Shown here: one piece after another, positions 1-8,642 of the stretch
Layout of the letters: each line of letters begins with the position of its first letter
Numbering within the stretch: the stretch's first letter is position 1
Source of the DNA: Reyranella sp.
GTDB taxonomy: Bacteria; Pseudomonadota; Alphaproteobacteria; Reyranellales; Reyranellaceae
DNA: 47,793 nt
Direction: 5' to 3'
Assembly (NCBI GenBank): GCA_019745575.1
Contig: JAIETA010000051.1
Coordinates: 1 to 47,793 of the forward strand
The notes under the pieces: generated by a model
Database searches by the model: none
What the model saw: the letters and a program-made list of their open reading frames with translations, nothing else
Told to the model about the DNA's origin: nothing
Translations under genes and position numbers: made by a program

Positions 1-1892
1 CCGGCGCCTTCAACGTGACCGGGAGCACCGTCACGGCCGGCTCGGGCGCCGACGGTGGCGGCGCCGGCTCGGCCTTCGGCTCGGGTATCTTTCTCCAGGG
101 CAGCAGCGGCATGCTCACCTTCACCCCGGGTTCCAGCCAGAGCCAGACCGTGGCGAACGTCATCGCCGACCAGACCGGCTCGGGCGGCAGCGGCGGCAAC
201 GCCGGCAGCTATGCGCTGGTCAAGAACGGCGCCGGCACGCTGACGCTCTCCGCCGCCAACACCTACACCGGGGCGACGACGGTCAACGCCGGCACGCTTC
301 TGGTGAACGGCAGCGTCACCAGCGCGGTGACGGTAGGGACGGGCGGCACGCTGGGCGGCACGGGGACGATCGCCGGGCTGACGACAATCAACGGCACGCT
401 GGCGCCGGGCAACTCCATCGGCACGCTGAACGTCACGGGCAACTTCGTGCAGGCGGCCGGCAGCACCTACCAGGTCGAGGTCAACGCCGCGGGCCAGAGC
501 GACCGCATCAACGTCACCGGCACGGCCACGATCAATGGCGGCACGGTGCAGGTGATCGCCCAGTCCGGCAGATATGCCCGCAACACGACCTACACCATCC
601 TCAATGCCACGGGCGGGCGCACCGGCACCTACGCCAACGTCACCAGCAACTTCGCCTTCCTGACGCCGTCGCTGAGCTACGACGCCAACAACGTGTTCCT
701 GTCGCTGGCGCTGTCGGGCAACGCCTTCTCATCGGGGGCGCAGACGCCCAACCAGTTCGCGGTCGGCACGGTGCTCGACGCCGCCAATACGAACGCCACG
801 GGCGACTTCGCGACGGTGCTGAACGCGCTGGCGGTGTTGAACACGCAGCAGGGGCCGGCGGCGCTGAATGCAATCAGCGGCCAGCCCTATGCCAATCTCG
901 GGACCGCCAACGTGGCGGGCAGCCTGCTGTTCCTGAACGCGCTCGGCACGCAGATGGCCGGGGCGCGCGGCGGCGGCAGTGCCGGAGCGACGCGGGTGGC
1001 CCTGGCCGAGGCCTGCACGGCGACCTGCGACGCGTCGGAGCCGGCGCCCTGGGGAGCGTGGCTGAGCGGGCTGGGCGGCATGGGCAACGTGCAGGGCAAC
1101 GCCAATGCCGGCGGCTTCAACTACAACTTCGGCGGCACGGCGGCCGGCGCCGACGTCCGCCTTGGCCCGCAGTTCCTGGTCGGGCTGGCCCTTGGCTTCG
1201 CCAGCGGCAAGCAATCGGTGAGCGGTTTTTCGGGCAGCGGCTGGAGCGACGCTTATAGCGCGGCGGTCTATGCCAGCTTCACGCAGGGCGGCTTTTATGC
1301 CGACGGCCTGGCGGGCTACGCCTACGCCGACAACCGGCTGCAACGGCAGATCGTCATTCCCGGCCTGGCGCCGCGCACGGCCAACGGCAGCACCGGGGCC
1401 AACCAGTTCCTGGGCCAGCTCGAGGCGGGCTACAAGGTCGGCGTCTACGAGCCCGCGCAGGCCAGCATCACGCCGTTCGCGCGGCTGCAGACGGTGGCGG
1501 TGTCGCAGAACGGGTTCACGGAGAGCGGCGCGAATTCGCTGAACCTCAACGTGGCGCAGCAGAATACGACCAGCGTGCGCACGGTGCTGGGCGCCGATCT
1601 CGGCGCCGCCATCCCGCTGGGCGAGGTGCGCACGCTCGACGTGGCGCTCAGGCTGGGCTGGGCGCACGAGTATGCCGACACGACGCGGCCGATGACGGCG
1701 GCGTTCGCCGGTGCGCCGGCGCTGCCCTTCACGGTCTTCGGCGCGCAGCCGCCGCGCGACAGCGCGGTGGTCGGGTTCGGGCTCAACACGCAGGTGGCGG
1801 AGCGGACCTCGCTCTACGCCCGCTACGACGGCGAGCTGGCCAACGGCAACGATGCCCATGCCTTCTCCGCCGGCCTCAGGATGACGTGGTAG
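1..1892 (+). CDS. Autotransporter with beta-barrel domain (5' partial)
   Basis: The reading frame is open from the window edge (first full codon at base 3), so the true start and any signal peptide lie outside. The visible N-terminal part is Gly/Ser/Ala/Thr/Asn-rich, typical of a beta-helical passenger. It contains a passenger-associated transport repeat (GAGTLTLSAANTYTGATTV, then NAGTLLVNGSV) about 75 residues in, followed by a GTLAPGNSIGTL motif common just before the translocation unit. The last roughly 290 residues, from WGAWLSGLGGMGN onward, look like the outer-membrane autotransporter barrel and end in FSAGLRMTW, with the terminal aromatic residue expected for BAM-dependent insertion. 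By family knowledge the barrel sits in the outer membrane and displays the passenger at the surface (type Va secretion). Passenger function, such as adhesin or enzyme, cannot be told from this fragment. Confidence 0.9.
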   Translation, partial: GAFNVTGSTVTAGSGADGGGAGSAFGSGIFLQGSSGMLTFTPGSSQSQTVANVIADQTGSGGSGGNAGSYALVKNGAGTLTLSAANTYTGATTVNAGTLLVNGSVTSAVTVGTGGTLGGTGTIAGLTTINGTLAPGNSIGTLNVTGNFVQAAGSTYQVEVNAAGQSDRINVTGTATINGGTVQVIAQSGRYARNTTYTILNATGGRTGTYANVTSNFAFLTPSLSYDANNVFLSLALSGNAFSSGAQTPNQFAVGTVLDAANTNATGDFATVLNALAVLNTQQGPAALNAISGQPYANLGTANVAGSLLFLNALGTQMAGARGGGSAGATRVALAEACTATCDASEPAPWGAWLSGLGGMGNVQGNANAGGFNYNFGGTAAGADVRLGPQFLVGLALGFASGKQSVSGFSGSGWSDAYSAAVYASFTQGGFYADGLAGYAYADNRLQRQIVIPGLAPRTANGSTGANQFLGQLEAGYKVGVYEPAQASITPFARLQTVAVSQNGFTESGANSLNLNVAQQNTTSVRTVLGADLGAAIPLGEVRTLDVALRLGWAHEYADTTRPMTAAFAGAPALPFTVFGAQPPRDSAVVGFGLNTQVAERTSLYARYDGELANGNDAHAFSAGLRMTW

Positions 1893-2081
1893 GGCGGCAT
1901 TGCGCGTCGCGCATGGCTGGTCTGCAAAGAAAAAGTTGCAGGATCAGCAGAGTCAGGGCAATCTTTTTGTCAGGCTGACGCTAGGACCGCGTCGGCCTTT
2001 TCCATGGGCACGACCCGCCCGCGCACGCCGCGGGTACGACGCCATCGAGCGTGTGGGTGCAGCCGCCGCGACTCCTGAGGC

Positions 2082-2145
2082 GCGGTTTGTCCTGAGGCCC
2101 AAAAGGCCGAAGGAACAGTCCCAACAACGACCCCGTCTCAACCGC
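2082..2145. other. Nested stem-loop, possible structured RNA
   Basis: Outer arms GCGGTT (2082-2087) and AACCGC (2140-2145) enclose GTCCT (2089-2093) pairing with AGGAAC (2111-2116, one bulged A). These in turn enclose GGCC (2096-2099) and GGCC (2105-2108) around a CAAAA loop. Strand and function are unknown. A three-tier nesting can arise by chance in GC-rich DNA. Confidence 0.3.
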
Positions 2146-2181
2146 ACGCCGAATAACGACGTTGGAACAGACACTTAACGA

Positions 2182-2214
2182 CGCCCTGGGCACAGGGCGC
2201 GCCGGGGCCTGTGC
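2182..2214. other. Mutually exclusive hairpin pair
   Basis: CGCCCTG (2182-2188) pairs with CAGGGCG (2193-2199) around GGCA. Alternatively GCACAGG (2190-2196) pairs with CCTGTGC (2208-2214) around an 11-base loop. The two 7-bp stems share bases 2193-2196, so they cannot form together, as in an attenuator-like switch. No U-tract follows on either strand, so regulation is only an inference. Confidence 0.3.
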
Positions 2215-2431
2215 GAGCGAAGAACAAACGAGACGCGTAAAAGCCCGTCAAACAAGGGCTATCCCGGAGCAGGGCCCAACCCGGGGCCCAACACACCCGC
2301 GTTTCAGGTGGGCCCGGGCAGCGGGCGAAAAGCCCGTCGTTATTGGCTTTCCGGCGTGCGGAGAGCTGAAATTCATGGCGGCGAATTGGGCCCGATTGCA
2401 ATCGTTGGGCCGCCCCGTCAGGTCGCCCCGG

Positions 2432-3628
2432 TCAGGCCGCTCCCGCGCCGCCCGAGGCCAGCAGGGCGTCGATCTCGGCCGCGGCGTAGCCCGCCTCGGC
2501 CAGCACCTCGCGGGTGTGTTCGCCCAGCCGCGGCGCGTGCGTCTCCGTGGGGCGGGCGCCGCCGGAGAAGACGTTGGGCCGCCGCGTGCGGCGGAGGCGG
2601 CCTTCGCTGGGGTGGTCCTCGGGCTGGAAGAAGCCCACGTCGGCCAGGTGCGGGTCGTCCAGAAGGTCGTCGATGGAGTTGTAGCGGGCGGCCGGCACGT
2701 CCAGCGCATCGAAGATTTTTAGCCACTCGGCGGTGGTCTTCTGGGCGAGGCCCTGCTTGCGGACCTCGAAGTAGGCCGCGGCATTGGCGGTGCGGGCCGA
2801 GGCGCTGGCGAAGCGCGGGTCGGTCTTCAGCTCGGGCCGGCCGATGGCGTCGAAGAAGGCGAAGGCCTGCGGGTTGGTGTTGGGCCCGACGGTGATGAAG
2901 CCGTCCTGGGTGGGCAGCGGCCGGTAGTCGGGGCTCAGCAGGCGGTTGTCGCCGGTGGGCCCGACCGGCGGGTCGAAGGTGGCGGCGCCCAGATGTTCGC
3001 TGGCCACGAACGAGGTCATGTTCTCCAGCATGGGCACGTCGATCGCCTCGCCGCGGCCGGTCTTTTCGCGCCGGTAGAGGGCGAAGCCGATGCATTGGGC
3101 GGCGATCAGGCCGGTGGTGTGGTCGCTCATCACCATGGGCACGAAGCGCGGCTGGCCGGTGGCGCGGGCCAGCGTGCCGGCCACGCCCGACAGGCTCTGC
3201 ACGATCGGGTCGTAGGCGGGGCGGTTGTAGTAGCGGCCGCCGCGGCCGAAGGCCAGGATCGAGCAGTGGATCAGCCGCGGGTTCTGCTCGGCCAGGCTCG
3301 CCGCGTCGAGGCCGGCGCGGGCCAGCGCCTCGGGCCGCACGTTGCTCACGAACACGTCGGCCCGGGCGATCAGGCGCTGCAGGGCGGCCAGGCCCTCGGG
3401 CTTCTTGAGGTCGAGGACGATCGAGCGCTTGTTGCGGTTGAAGTTGATGAACTTGCCCGACATGCCGGGGTTGCGGCTGCCCTGCGCCATGGTGCGCAAA
3501 AGGTCGCCGCCGGGCGCTTCGACCTTGATCACCTCGGCGCCGTAGTCGGCCAGCGTCCGCGTGCAGATCGGGCCCACCACCACGGTGGTGAGGTCGACGA
3601 CCTTGATGCCGTCGAGGGGACCGCTCAC
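2432..3628 (-). CDS. CaiB/BaiF (family III) CoA-transferase
   Basis: A 398-residue protein, normal length for family III CoA-transferases, which move CoA between carboxylic acids through an aspartyl-CoA thioester. It opens with PLDGIKVVDLTTVVVGP and TLADYGAEVIKVEAPGGD, the family N-terminal signature. The catalytic Asp is in VMSDHTTG (Asp169), followed by LYRREKTGRGEAIDV. The start is taken as GTG at 3628, which overlaps the stop of the upstream dehydratase (GTGA), implying translational coupling; the frame is open further upstream, but that part is antisense-like overlap. Substrate is not readable from sequence. Pairing with a mesaconyl-CoA-hydratase-like enzyme suggests a C5-dicarboxylate or branched acyl-CoA pathway (inference). 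Confidence 0.9.
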   Translation of the reverse strand: MSGPLDGIKVVDLTTVVVGPICTRTLADYGAEVIKVEAPGGDLLRTMAQGSRNPGMSGKFINFNRNKRSIVLDLKKPEGLAALQRLIARADVFVSNVRPEALARAGLDAASLAEQNPRLIHCSILAFGRGGRYYNRPAYDPIVQSLSGVAGTLARATGQPRFVPMVMSDHTTGLIAAQCIGFALYRREKTGRGEAIDVPMLENMTSFVASEHLGAATFDPPVGPTGDNRLLSPDYRPLPTQDGFITVGPNTNPQAFAFFDAIGRPELKTDPRFASASARTANAAAYFEVRKQGLAQKTTAEWLKIFDALDVPAARYNSIDDLLDDPHLADVGFFQPEDHPSEGRLRRTRRPNVFSGGARPTETHAPRLGEHTREVLAEAGYAAAEIDALLASGGAGAA

Positions 3629-4494
3629 TTGGAGAACTCCAGCTCCATCTCGCCGCACAGCACGCCATTCCTGTCGGCCGCCCAGATTTTTAGCCTGCCG
3701 TCGGGTTGCTGCTGCTCGCCGCGCACGTCGATCAGCTCGCCGACCCAGAGCGGATGGACGAGGCGGGCGGTGTAGCCGGCGAGCGTGCCCTTGGCGTGGC
3801 GCAGCGCCGCGTCGACCATGAGATGCATCGAAAGGCCGCCGTTGGAGACGAGGGCCGGATAGCCTTCCTCGCGGCGGGTATAGTCGCCGTCGTAGTGGAT
3901 GCGGTGCGCGTTCCAGGTGAGCGCGGAATAGCGGAAGTTGAGGGCGTTGGTGAGCGCGGTCCTGTCGCTCCACGCCTGGTCGGCGCGCGCCGGCGTCGCC
4001 ACCGTCGCGGTGGTTTTCTGGCCGGGCGGCACGGCGGGGCGGTAGATGGCGTCGAACTCGTCGACCGCGATCTTCCTGCCGGCCTGCTCGTAGGTGTTGC
4101 GCATGGTCAGCACGAAGATGTCGCCCGAGCGGCCGCTCTTGGGCACGATGTCGACGACCTCGGCCTTCTTGACCGCAGGCTCGCCGGCCTTGAGGCGGCC
4201 CATGATGCTCACCCGCCGGCCGGCGCCCATGCGGCGCGGCATCGGGATCGGCGGCAGCACCACGCCCTTGTTGGCGTGGCCGTCGGGGCCGATCTCCTTC
4301 TGCAGCACCGTTTCCACGCCGATCAGCGTGAACCAGTGCGGCGGCAGCTCGGTCCCGCGCCCGATGCGCTCGGGGTCCATGTCGAAGGTGCCCGCGGCAC
4401 GACGCATGGCCATCAGGCCGACATCGTCCTCGACGGTGCGGACGCGGCCGATCCAGGGCCGCAGGTCGTTCATGGCGTCGTCCATCCAGCTCAT
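3625..4494 (-). CDS. FAS1-like/MaoC hotdog dehydratase (mesaconyl-C4-CoA hydratase-like)
   Basis: A 289-residue double-hotdog protein of the FAS1-like dehydratase family, which includes mesaconyl-C4-CoA hydratase and fungal HTD2. The N-terminal half carries the LPPHWFTLIG and PMPRRMGAG region. The C-terminal half has FRYSALTWNAHRIHYDGDY (about residues 188-206), the family hydratase motif with HRIHYD at 197-202. It should hydrate or dehydrate an acyl-CoA in the cytosol. The ATG at 4494 was chosen because GGAAG sits 8 bases upstream; in-frame TTG codons further up fall in the glnA terminator. The segment that often reads LVVHGPL in relatives reads LVSNGGL here (about 216-221), so a conserved His seems absent. 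It overlaps the CoA-transferase by 4 bases and probably forms a two-gene operon with it. Confidence 0.85.
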   Translation of the reverse strand: MSWMDDAMNDLRPWIGRVRTVEDDVGLMAMRRAAGTFDMDPERIGRGTELPPHWFTLIGVETVLQKEIGPDGHANKGVVLPPIPMPRRMGAGRRVSIMGRLKAGEPAVKKAEVVDIVPKSGRSGDIFVLTMRNTYEQAGRKIAVDEFDAIYRPAVPPGQKTTATVATPARADQAWSDRTALTNALNFRYSALTWNAHRIHYDGDYTRREEGYPALVSNGGLSMHLMVDAALRHAKGTLAGYTARLVHPLWVGELIDVRGEQQQPDGRLKIWAADRNGVLCGEMELEFSK

Positions 4495-4510
4495 GACGCC
4501 ATCTTCCAAC

Positions 4511-4539
4511 AAAAAAAGGGCCCGCGACAGCGGGCCCTT
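4511..4539 (-). terminator. Rho-independent terminator of glnBA
   Basis: On the minus strand a 10-bp perfect stem AAGGGCCCGC / GCGGGCCCTT with a four-base TGTC loop is followed by seven T residues. It lies 28 bases past the glnA stop and just before the dehydratase start, separating glnBA from the downstream pair. Confidence 0.92.
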
Positions 4540-4567
4540 CCATGGATCGAAAGTCCGCAGTGGTCGA

Positions 4568-5974
4568 TCAGACCGAGTAGTACATCTTGTACTCGACCGG
4601 CGCGGGCTGGTGCTCCCAGGCGTAGACCTCTTCCCACTTGAGCTCCATGTAGGCGTCGATCTGGTCGTCGGTGAACACGCCGCCCTTGGTCAGGAAGGTG
4701 CGGTCGGCGTCGAGGGCATTGAGGGCCTCGCGCAGCGAGCCCGCGACGGTCGGAACCTTGGAGAGTTCCTCCGGCGGCAGGTCGTAGAGGTTCTTGTCCA
4801 TCGGGTCGCCCGGATGGATCTTGTTCTGGATGCCGTCGATGCCGGCCATCAGCATGGCGGCGAAGGCCAGGTACGGATTGGCCGACGGGTCGGGGAAGCG
4901 GACTTCGACGCGCTTGCCCTTCGGCGAGGCCGAGTAGGGGATGCGGCAGGAGGCCGAGCGGTTGCGCGACGAGTAGGCCAGCAGCACCGGCGCCTCGAAG
5001 CCCGGGATCACGCGCTTGTAGGAGTTGGTGCTGGCGTTGCAGAAGGCGTTGAGCGCCTTGGCGTGCTTGATGATGCCGCCGATGTAGTAGAGCGCCGTCT
5101 CCGACAGGTCGGCATAGCCCGAACCCGCGAACAGCGGCTTGCCGTCCTTCCAGATCGACTGGTGGGTGTGCATGCCCGAGCCGTTGTCGCCGTAGATCGG
5201 CTTCGGCATGAAGGTCAGCGTCTTGCCGTAGCTGTGGGCGACGTTGTGCAGGCTGTACTTGTACTTCTGCACGTTGTCGGCGGTCTTCACCAGCGTGTCG
5301 AAGCGGAAGCCGAGCTCGTTCTGCGACGGCGCGACCTCGTGGTGGTGGATCTCCATGACGATGCCCATGTCGGTGCAGACCGACATCATCTCGGCGCGCA
5401 GGTCGTTCGCGGTGTCGACCGGCTGGACCGGGAAGTAGCCGCCCTTGACGCCGGGCCGGTGGGCCAGGTTGCCGCCTTCGTACTCGGCGCCGGTGTTCCA
5501 CGGCGACTCGTTCGAGGAGACCCGGAAGAAGCTGCCCTGCATCTGGACGTCGAAGCGGACGTCGTCGAACACGAAGAACTCGAGCTCGGGGCCGAACACG
5601 GCGGTGTCGCCCATGCCGGACGACTTCAGGAAGGCCTCGGCGCGCTTGGCGGTCGAGCGCGGGCAGCGCGCGTAGAGCTGGCCGGTCGAAGGCTCGACGA
5701 CGTCGCAGCTGATGATCAGCGTGGTCTGCGCCGCGAAGGGATCGAGCACGGCGGTGGCGGGATCCGGCATCAGGATCATGTCGGACTCGTTGATCGCCTT
5801 CCAGCCGGCGATCGACGAGCCGTCGAACATCACGCCGTCGACGAACGTGCCTTCATCGGTGGCCGAGGCCATGCGGGCGGTGTGCTGCCACTTGCCGCGA
5901 GGATCGGTGAAGCGGAAGTCGACGAACTTGACGTCCTTTTCCTTGATCATCGCGAGAACTTGCTTGGCGTCCAT
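4568..5974 (-). CDS. glnA: Glutamine synthetase type I
   Basis: A 468-residue enzyme joining ammonia to glutamate with ATP, acting in the cytosol as a dodecamer. Length and sequence match bacterial GS-I beta type: [15 protein letters not shown] near the N terminus, the glutamate/metal site motif [11 protein letters not shown], the [10 protein letters not shown] motif, and the ATP-loop region [18 protein letters not shown]. The adenylylation site [10 protein letters not shown] places Tyr at residue 397, exactly as in the classical enzyme, so control by GlnE adenylylation is expected. It follows glnB by 54 bases on the same strand and ends in a strong terminator, giving a glnBA operon under the sigma-54 type promoter at 6436-6451. 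The assignment is secure. Confidence 0.98.
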   Translation of the reverse strand: MDAKQVLAMIKEKDVKFVDFRFTDPRGKWQHTARMASATDEGTFVDGVMFDGSSIAGWKAINESDMILMPDPATAVLDPFAAQTTLIISCDVVEPSTGQLYARCPRSTAKRAEAFLKSSGMGDTAVFGPELEFFVFDDVRFDVQMQGSFFRVSSNESPWNTGAEYEGGNLAHRPGVKGGYFPVQPVDTANDLRAEMMSVCTDMGIVMEIHHHEVAPSQNELGFRFDTLVKTADNVQKYKYSLHNVAHSYGKTLTFMPKPIYGDNGSGMHTHQSIWKDGKPLFAGSGYADLSETALYYIGGIIKHAKALNAFCNASTNSYKRVIPGFEAPVLLAYSSRNRSASCRIPYSASPKGKRVEVRFPDPSANPYLAFAAMLMAGIDGIQNKIHPGDPMDKNLYDLPPEELSKVPTVAGSLREALNALDADRTFLTKGGVFTDDQIDAYMELKWEEVYAWEHQPAPVEYKMYYSV

Positions 5975-6028
5975 TTGTCGTTCGTCCCTCTCTTGTGGTT
6001 GACGGTCCTCTGCGCCCAGAGGCGTTGC

Positions 6029-6433
<405 letters not shown>

Positions 6434-6435
6434 TC

Positions 6436-6451
6436 AGCACTATTCATGCCA
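6436..6451 (-). promoter_or_regulatory. Sigma-54 type promoter of glnBA
   Basis: On the minus strand TGGCATGAATAGTGCT matches the sigma-54 pattern TGGCAYR-N4-TTGCW, with the invariant GG and GC doublets at correct spacing (-24/-12). The start site would fall near 6424, about 57 bases before the glnB ATG. Nitrogen-limited activation by NtrC is inferred; I saw no clear NtrC site upstream. Confidence 0.8.
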
Positions 6452-6565
6452 AAGTTTTCCACGGCCACGGGGCCGGAATCTTGCCTGATCTGATTTGTGA
6501 ATGGGCATGTTGATCGAAAATACGGCAGTTTTTTGCCTAACACATAACCAGTACAGAGAAACCCG

Positions 6566-7732
6566 ATGAAGTCTGCGAATTCGATCATTTCCGGCCTGGG
6601 GACGACCGTGTTCGAGGTCATGTCGGCGCTGGCCCGCCAGCATCAGTCGGTGAACCTCGGCCAGGGCTTTCCTGACGATAAGGGGCCGGAGGAGGTGCGG
6701 GCGGCGGCGGCCGACTATCTGCTGAACGGTCACAACCAGTACCCGCCGATGATGGGCATCCCGGAGTTGCGGCAGGCGGTTGCCGAACACGCCAGGCGCT
6801 TCCAGGGGCTTGATGTCGATTGGCAAAGCGAGGTCCTGGTGACATCGGGCGCCACCGAGGCACTGGGCGACTGCCTGTTTGGGCTGATCGAGCCGGGCGA
6901 CGAGGTCGTGCTGATCGAGCCGCTCTACGACTCCTACCTTCCGATGGTGAGGCGGGCCGGCGGCATCCCGAAGCTGGTGCGGCTCGAACCGCCGACCTGG
7001 CGGCTGCCGCGCGAGGAACTGGCGGCGGCGTTCAGCGCGCGCACCAAACTCATCCTGTTCAACACGCCGATGAATCCCTGCTCGAAGGTATTCGATCGCG
7101 AGGAGCTGGGCTTCATCGCCGGCCTCTGCCTCAAGCATGACGCCTTCGCCGTCTGCGACGAGGTCTATGAGCACATCATCTTCGATGACCTGCGGCATGT
7201 CTCGCTCATGACCCTGCCGGGAATGCGCGAGCGCACCGTCCGTATCGGCTCGGCGGGCAAGAGTTTCAGCCTCACCGGCTGGAAGGTGGGCTACGTCACG
7301 GCGGCCCCGGAGCTGATGAAGCCGATCGCCAAGACGCACCAGTTCATGACTTTCACCACGCCGCCCAACCTGCAGTGGGGGGCGGCTACCGGCCTGCGCC
7401 TGGGCGACGGCTATTTTTCGACGCTGGCCGCCGATATGCAGCGCAAGCGCGACCGGTTGGCCGAGGCCCTGTCGGACATCGGCTTCGACGTGCTGCCGGC
7501 CGAGGGAACCTATTTCGTGACGACCGACTTCAGGCCGCTCGGCTTCAACGGCACGGACGAGGACTTCTGCCGGCACATCACCGTCGAGGCGGGCGTCACG
7601 GCGGTGCCCGTCAGCGCCTTCTACGACGAGCCCGGACGGGCACCACGGCACTTCGCCCGATTCTGCTTCAGCAAGCACGACGAAACCCTTGCCCGGGCGG
7701 TCGACCGGCTGGACCGGCATTTCAGGCGGTAG
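6566..7732 (+). CDS. PLP-dependent class I/II aminotransferase
   Basis: A 388-residue fold-type I aminotransferase. NLGQGFPDDKGPEEV near the N terminus, QYPPMMGIPELRQAVAEH, the SGATEAL motif, NTPMNPCSKVF, CDEVYEHIIFD and the PLP lysine motif GSAGKSFSLTGWKVGY (Lys232) appear in the expected order, ending with an Arg-containing ARFCFSKHDETL substrate site. The pattern resembles the kynurenine/methionine (YbdL-like) aminotransferase group, some of which are annotated as DapC; the exact amino acid substrate is uncertain. It is divergent from glnB with 198 bases between them and precedes the TetR cluster. The ATG follows a weak GAGAAA ribosome site. Confidence 0.92.
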   Translation: MKSANSIISGLGTTVFEVMSALARQHQSVNLGQGFPDDKGPEEVRAAAADYLLNGHNQYPPMMGIPELRQAVAEHARRFQGLDVDWQSEVLVTSGATEALGDCLFGLIEPGDEVVLIEPLYDSYLPMVRRAGGIPKLVRLEPPTWRLPREELAAAFSARTKLILFNTPMNPCSKVFDREELGFIAGLCLKHDAFAVCDEVYEHIIFDDLRHVSLMTLPGMRERTVRIGSAGKSFSLTGWKVGYVTAAPELMKPIAKTHQFMTFTTPPNLQWGAATGLRLGDGYFSTLAADMQRKRDRLAEALSDIGFDVLPAEGTYFVTTDFRPLGFNGTDEDFCRHITVEAGVTAVPVSAFYDEPGRAPRHFARFCFSKHDETLARAVDRLDRHFRR

Positions 7733-7880
7733 AAGGCGGACATTGCCCGCGATGGCAGCAAGATTTTCTGCCGGCCGGGCCTCGCGAGGGCTATAGTTAT
7801 TGCTTCGCCGTTGCTGAATGGAGTCACCTTGAGGCAAATCGGGGAAAGTTAAGGGCGTTGACATCGGAACCGCCGTCACC

Positions 7881-8534
7881 ATGAACGAGGACGAGCCCGC
7901 TGCCGTGGCCGCGCCGGTGCGCCCCAAATCTGCCCGGATCGATGGCCGGCGCCTGCGCAGCGAGCGCACCAAGCAGCTCATCCTCGAGGCCTACATGGCG
8001 CTGGTGCGGGAGAACGAAGCCGTTCCGATGCCGACCGCGGCCCAGATCGCCGAACGGGCAGGCTTTTCCGTGCGATCGATCTTCGAGCGGTTCCCCGACC
8101 TGCATGCCATTCGGGTTGCCGCCGCCGACTATGGCCTTGCCCATGCGGCGGCGCTGGCGCCGCCCCGCGGGGTCGAAGGTGACCGGGCGAGCCGGATCCG
8201 GGCGCAGGTGGAAACCCGTGCCGGCACCTGTGAGCGCGGCGTTTCGATGTGGCGGGCGCTTGTGTTCAGCGTGGATGAAACCAATGAGCTGAAAGAGCGT
8301 GTCCGCATAGCCCGGCAACGGACGATCGATCGGCTGGAGATCATGTACAGGCCGGAACTCTCGACCTTGCGTGATCCCGAGCGCAAGTACCTCCTGATCG
8401 CGCTCGAGGCACTGACCGACATCGAGAGTTGGGCAAGGATGCGCGACATGCACGGCATGTCTTTCGAAGAGGGTTGCGCGGTCTGGATCCGCGCCATCGA
8501 CCGGATGTTGCCGGCGACCCCACCAGATGCGTGA
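7881..8534 (+). CDS. TetR-family regulator, paralogue 1 of 3
   Basis: A 217-residue DNA-binding protein. An N-terminal arm (DGRRLRSERTKQLILEAY) leads into a TetR-type helix-turn-helix, TAAQIAERAGFSVRSIFE then RFPDLH (about residues 50-73). The C-terminal ligand/dimer domain is helical and ends in IDRMLPATPPD. It is the first of three tandem, same-strand paralogues sharing an almost identical recognition helix, so all three may read similar operators. No ligand or target can be deduced. The ATG start gives an N terminus longer than in the other two copies (DEPAAVAAPVRPKS), so an internal start cannot be excluded. Confidence 0.85.
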   Translation: MNEDEPAAVAAPVRPKSARIDGRRLRSERTKQLILEAYMALVRENEAVPMPTAAQIAERAGFSVRSIFERFPDLHAIRVAAADYGLAHAAALAPPRGVEGDRASRIRAQVETRAGTCERGVSMWRALVFSVDETNELKERVRIARQRTIDRLEIMYRPELSTLRDPERKYLLIALEALTDIESWARMRDMHGMSFEEGCAVWIRAIDRMLPATPPDA

Positions 8535-8642
8535 TGCATGCGCAAACGATACTAAAGGATGGTGTGCCACGGCGCGTTGCAGGTAGTAGAGAGAGGTGTA
8601 GTGCGGCTGGCGACTTCGACACACCTCTGATCGGAAAGAAAA

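Larger units (their letters stand above)
1893..2431. other. 539-base gap without a convincing gene; several hairpins
   Basis: It lies between the autotransporter stop and the convergent CoA-transferase stop. Short open frames exist on both strands, but none has a recognisable domain, a good ribosome binding site or residue usage like the neighbouring proteins. The stretch does hold unusual secondary structure: a nested hairpin at 2082-2145, mutually exclusive hairpins at 2182-2214, AGCCC/GGGCT at 2242-2260, GCGGGC/GCCCGT at 2321-2337, and an 11-base direct repeat AAAAGCCCGTC at 2239-2249 and 2328-2338. I recognise no tmRNA, RNase P, SRP or 6S RNA signature. It may be an unannotated RNA, the two 3' UTRs, or decayed sequence. 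Confidence 0.5.

Noticed and set aside
729-1859. Minus-strand frame opposite the autotransporter
   Set aside because: The plus frame ends in a recognisable beta-barrel; the minus translation is Arg/His-rich with no domain.
1893-2431. tmRNA, RNase P RNA, SRP RNA or 6S RNA
   Set aside because: I looked for a TTCRA T-loop with a CCA end, the RNase P and SRP core motifs, and a 6S-like long bubble; none was present.
2432-4543. A 700-codon fusion of the CoA-transferase with upstream sequence
   Set aside because: The upstream part is an out-of-frame shadow of the dehydratase gene; the true start is GTG at 3628 overlapping its stop.
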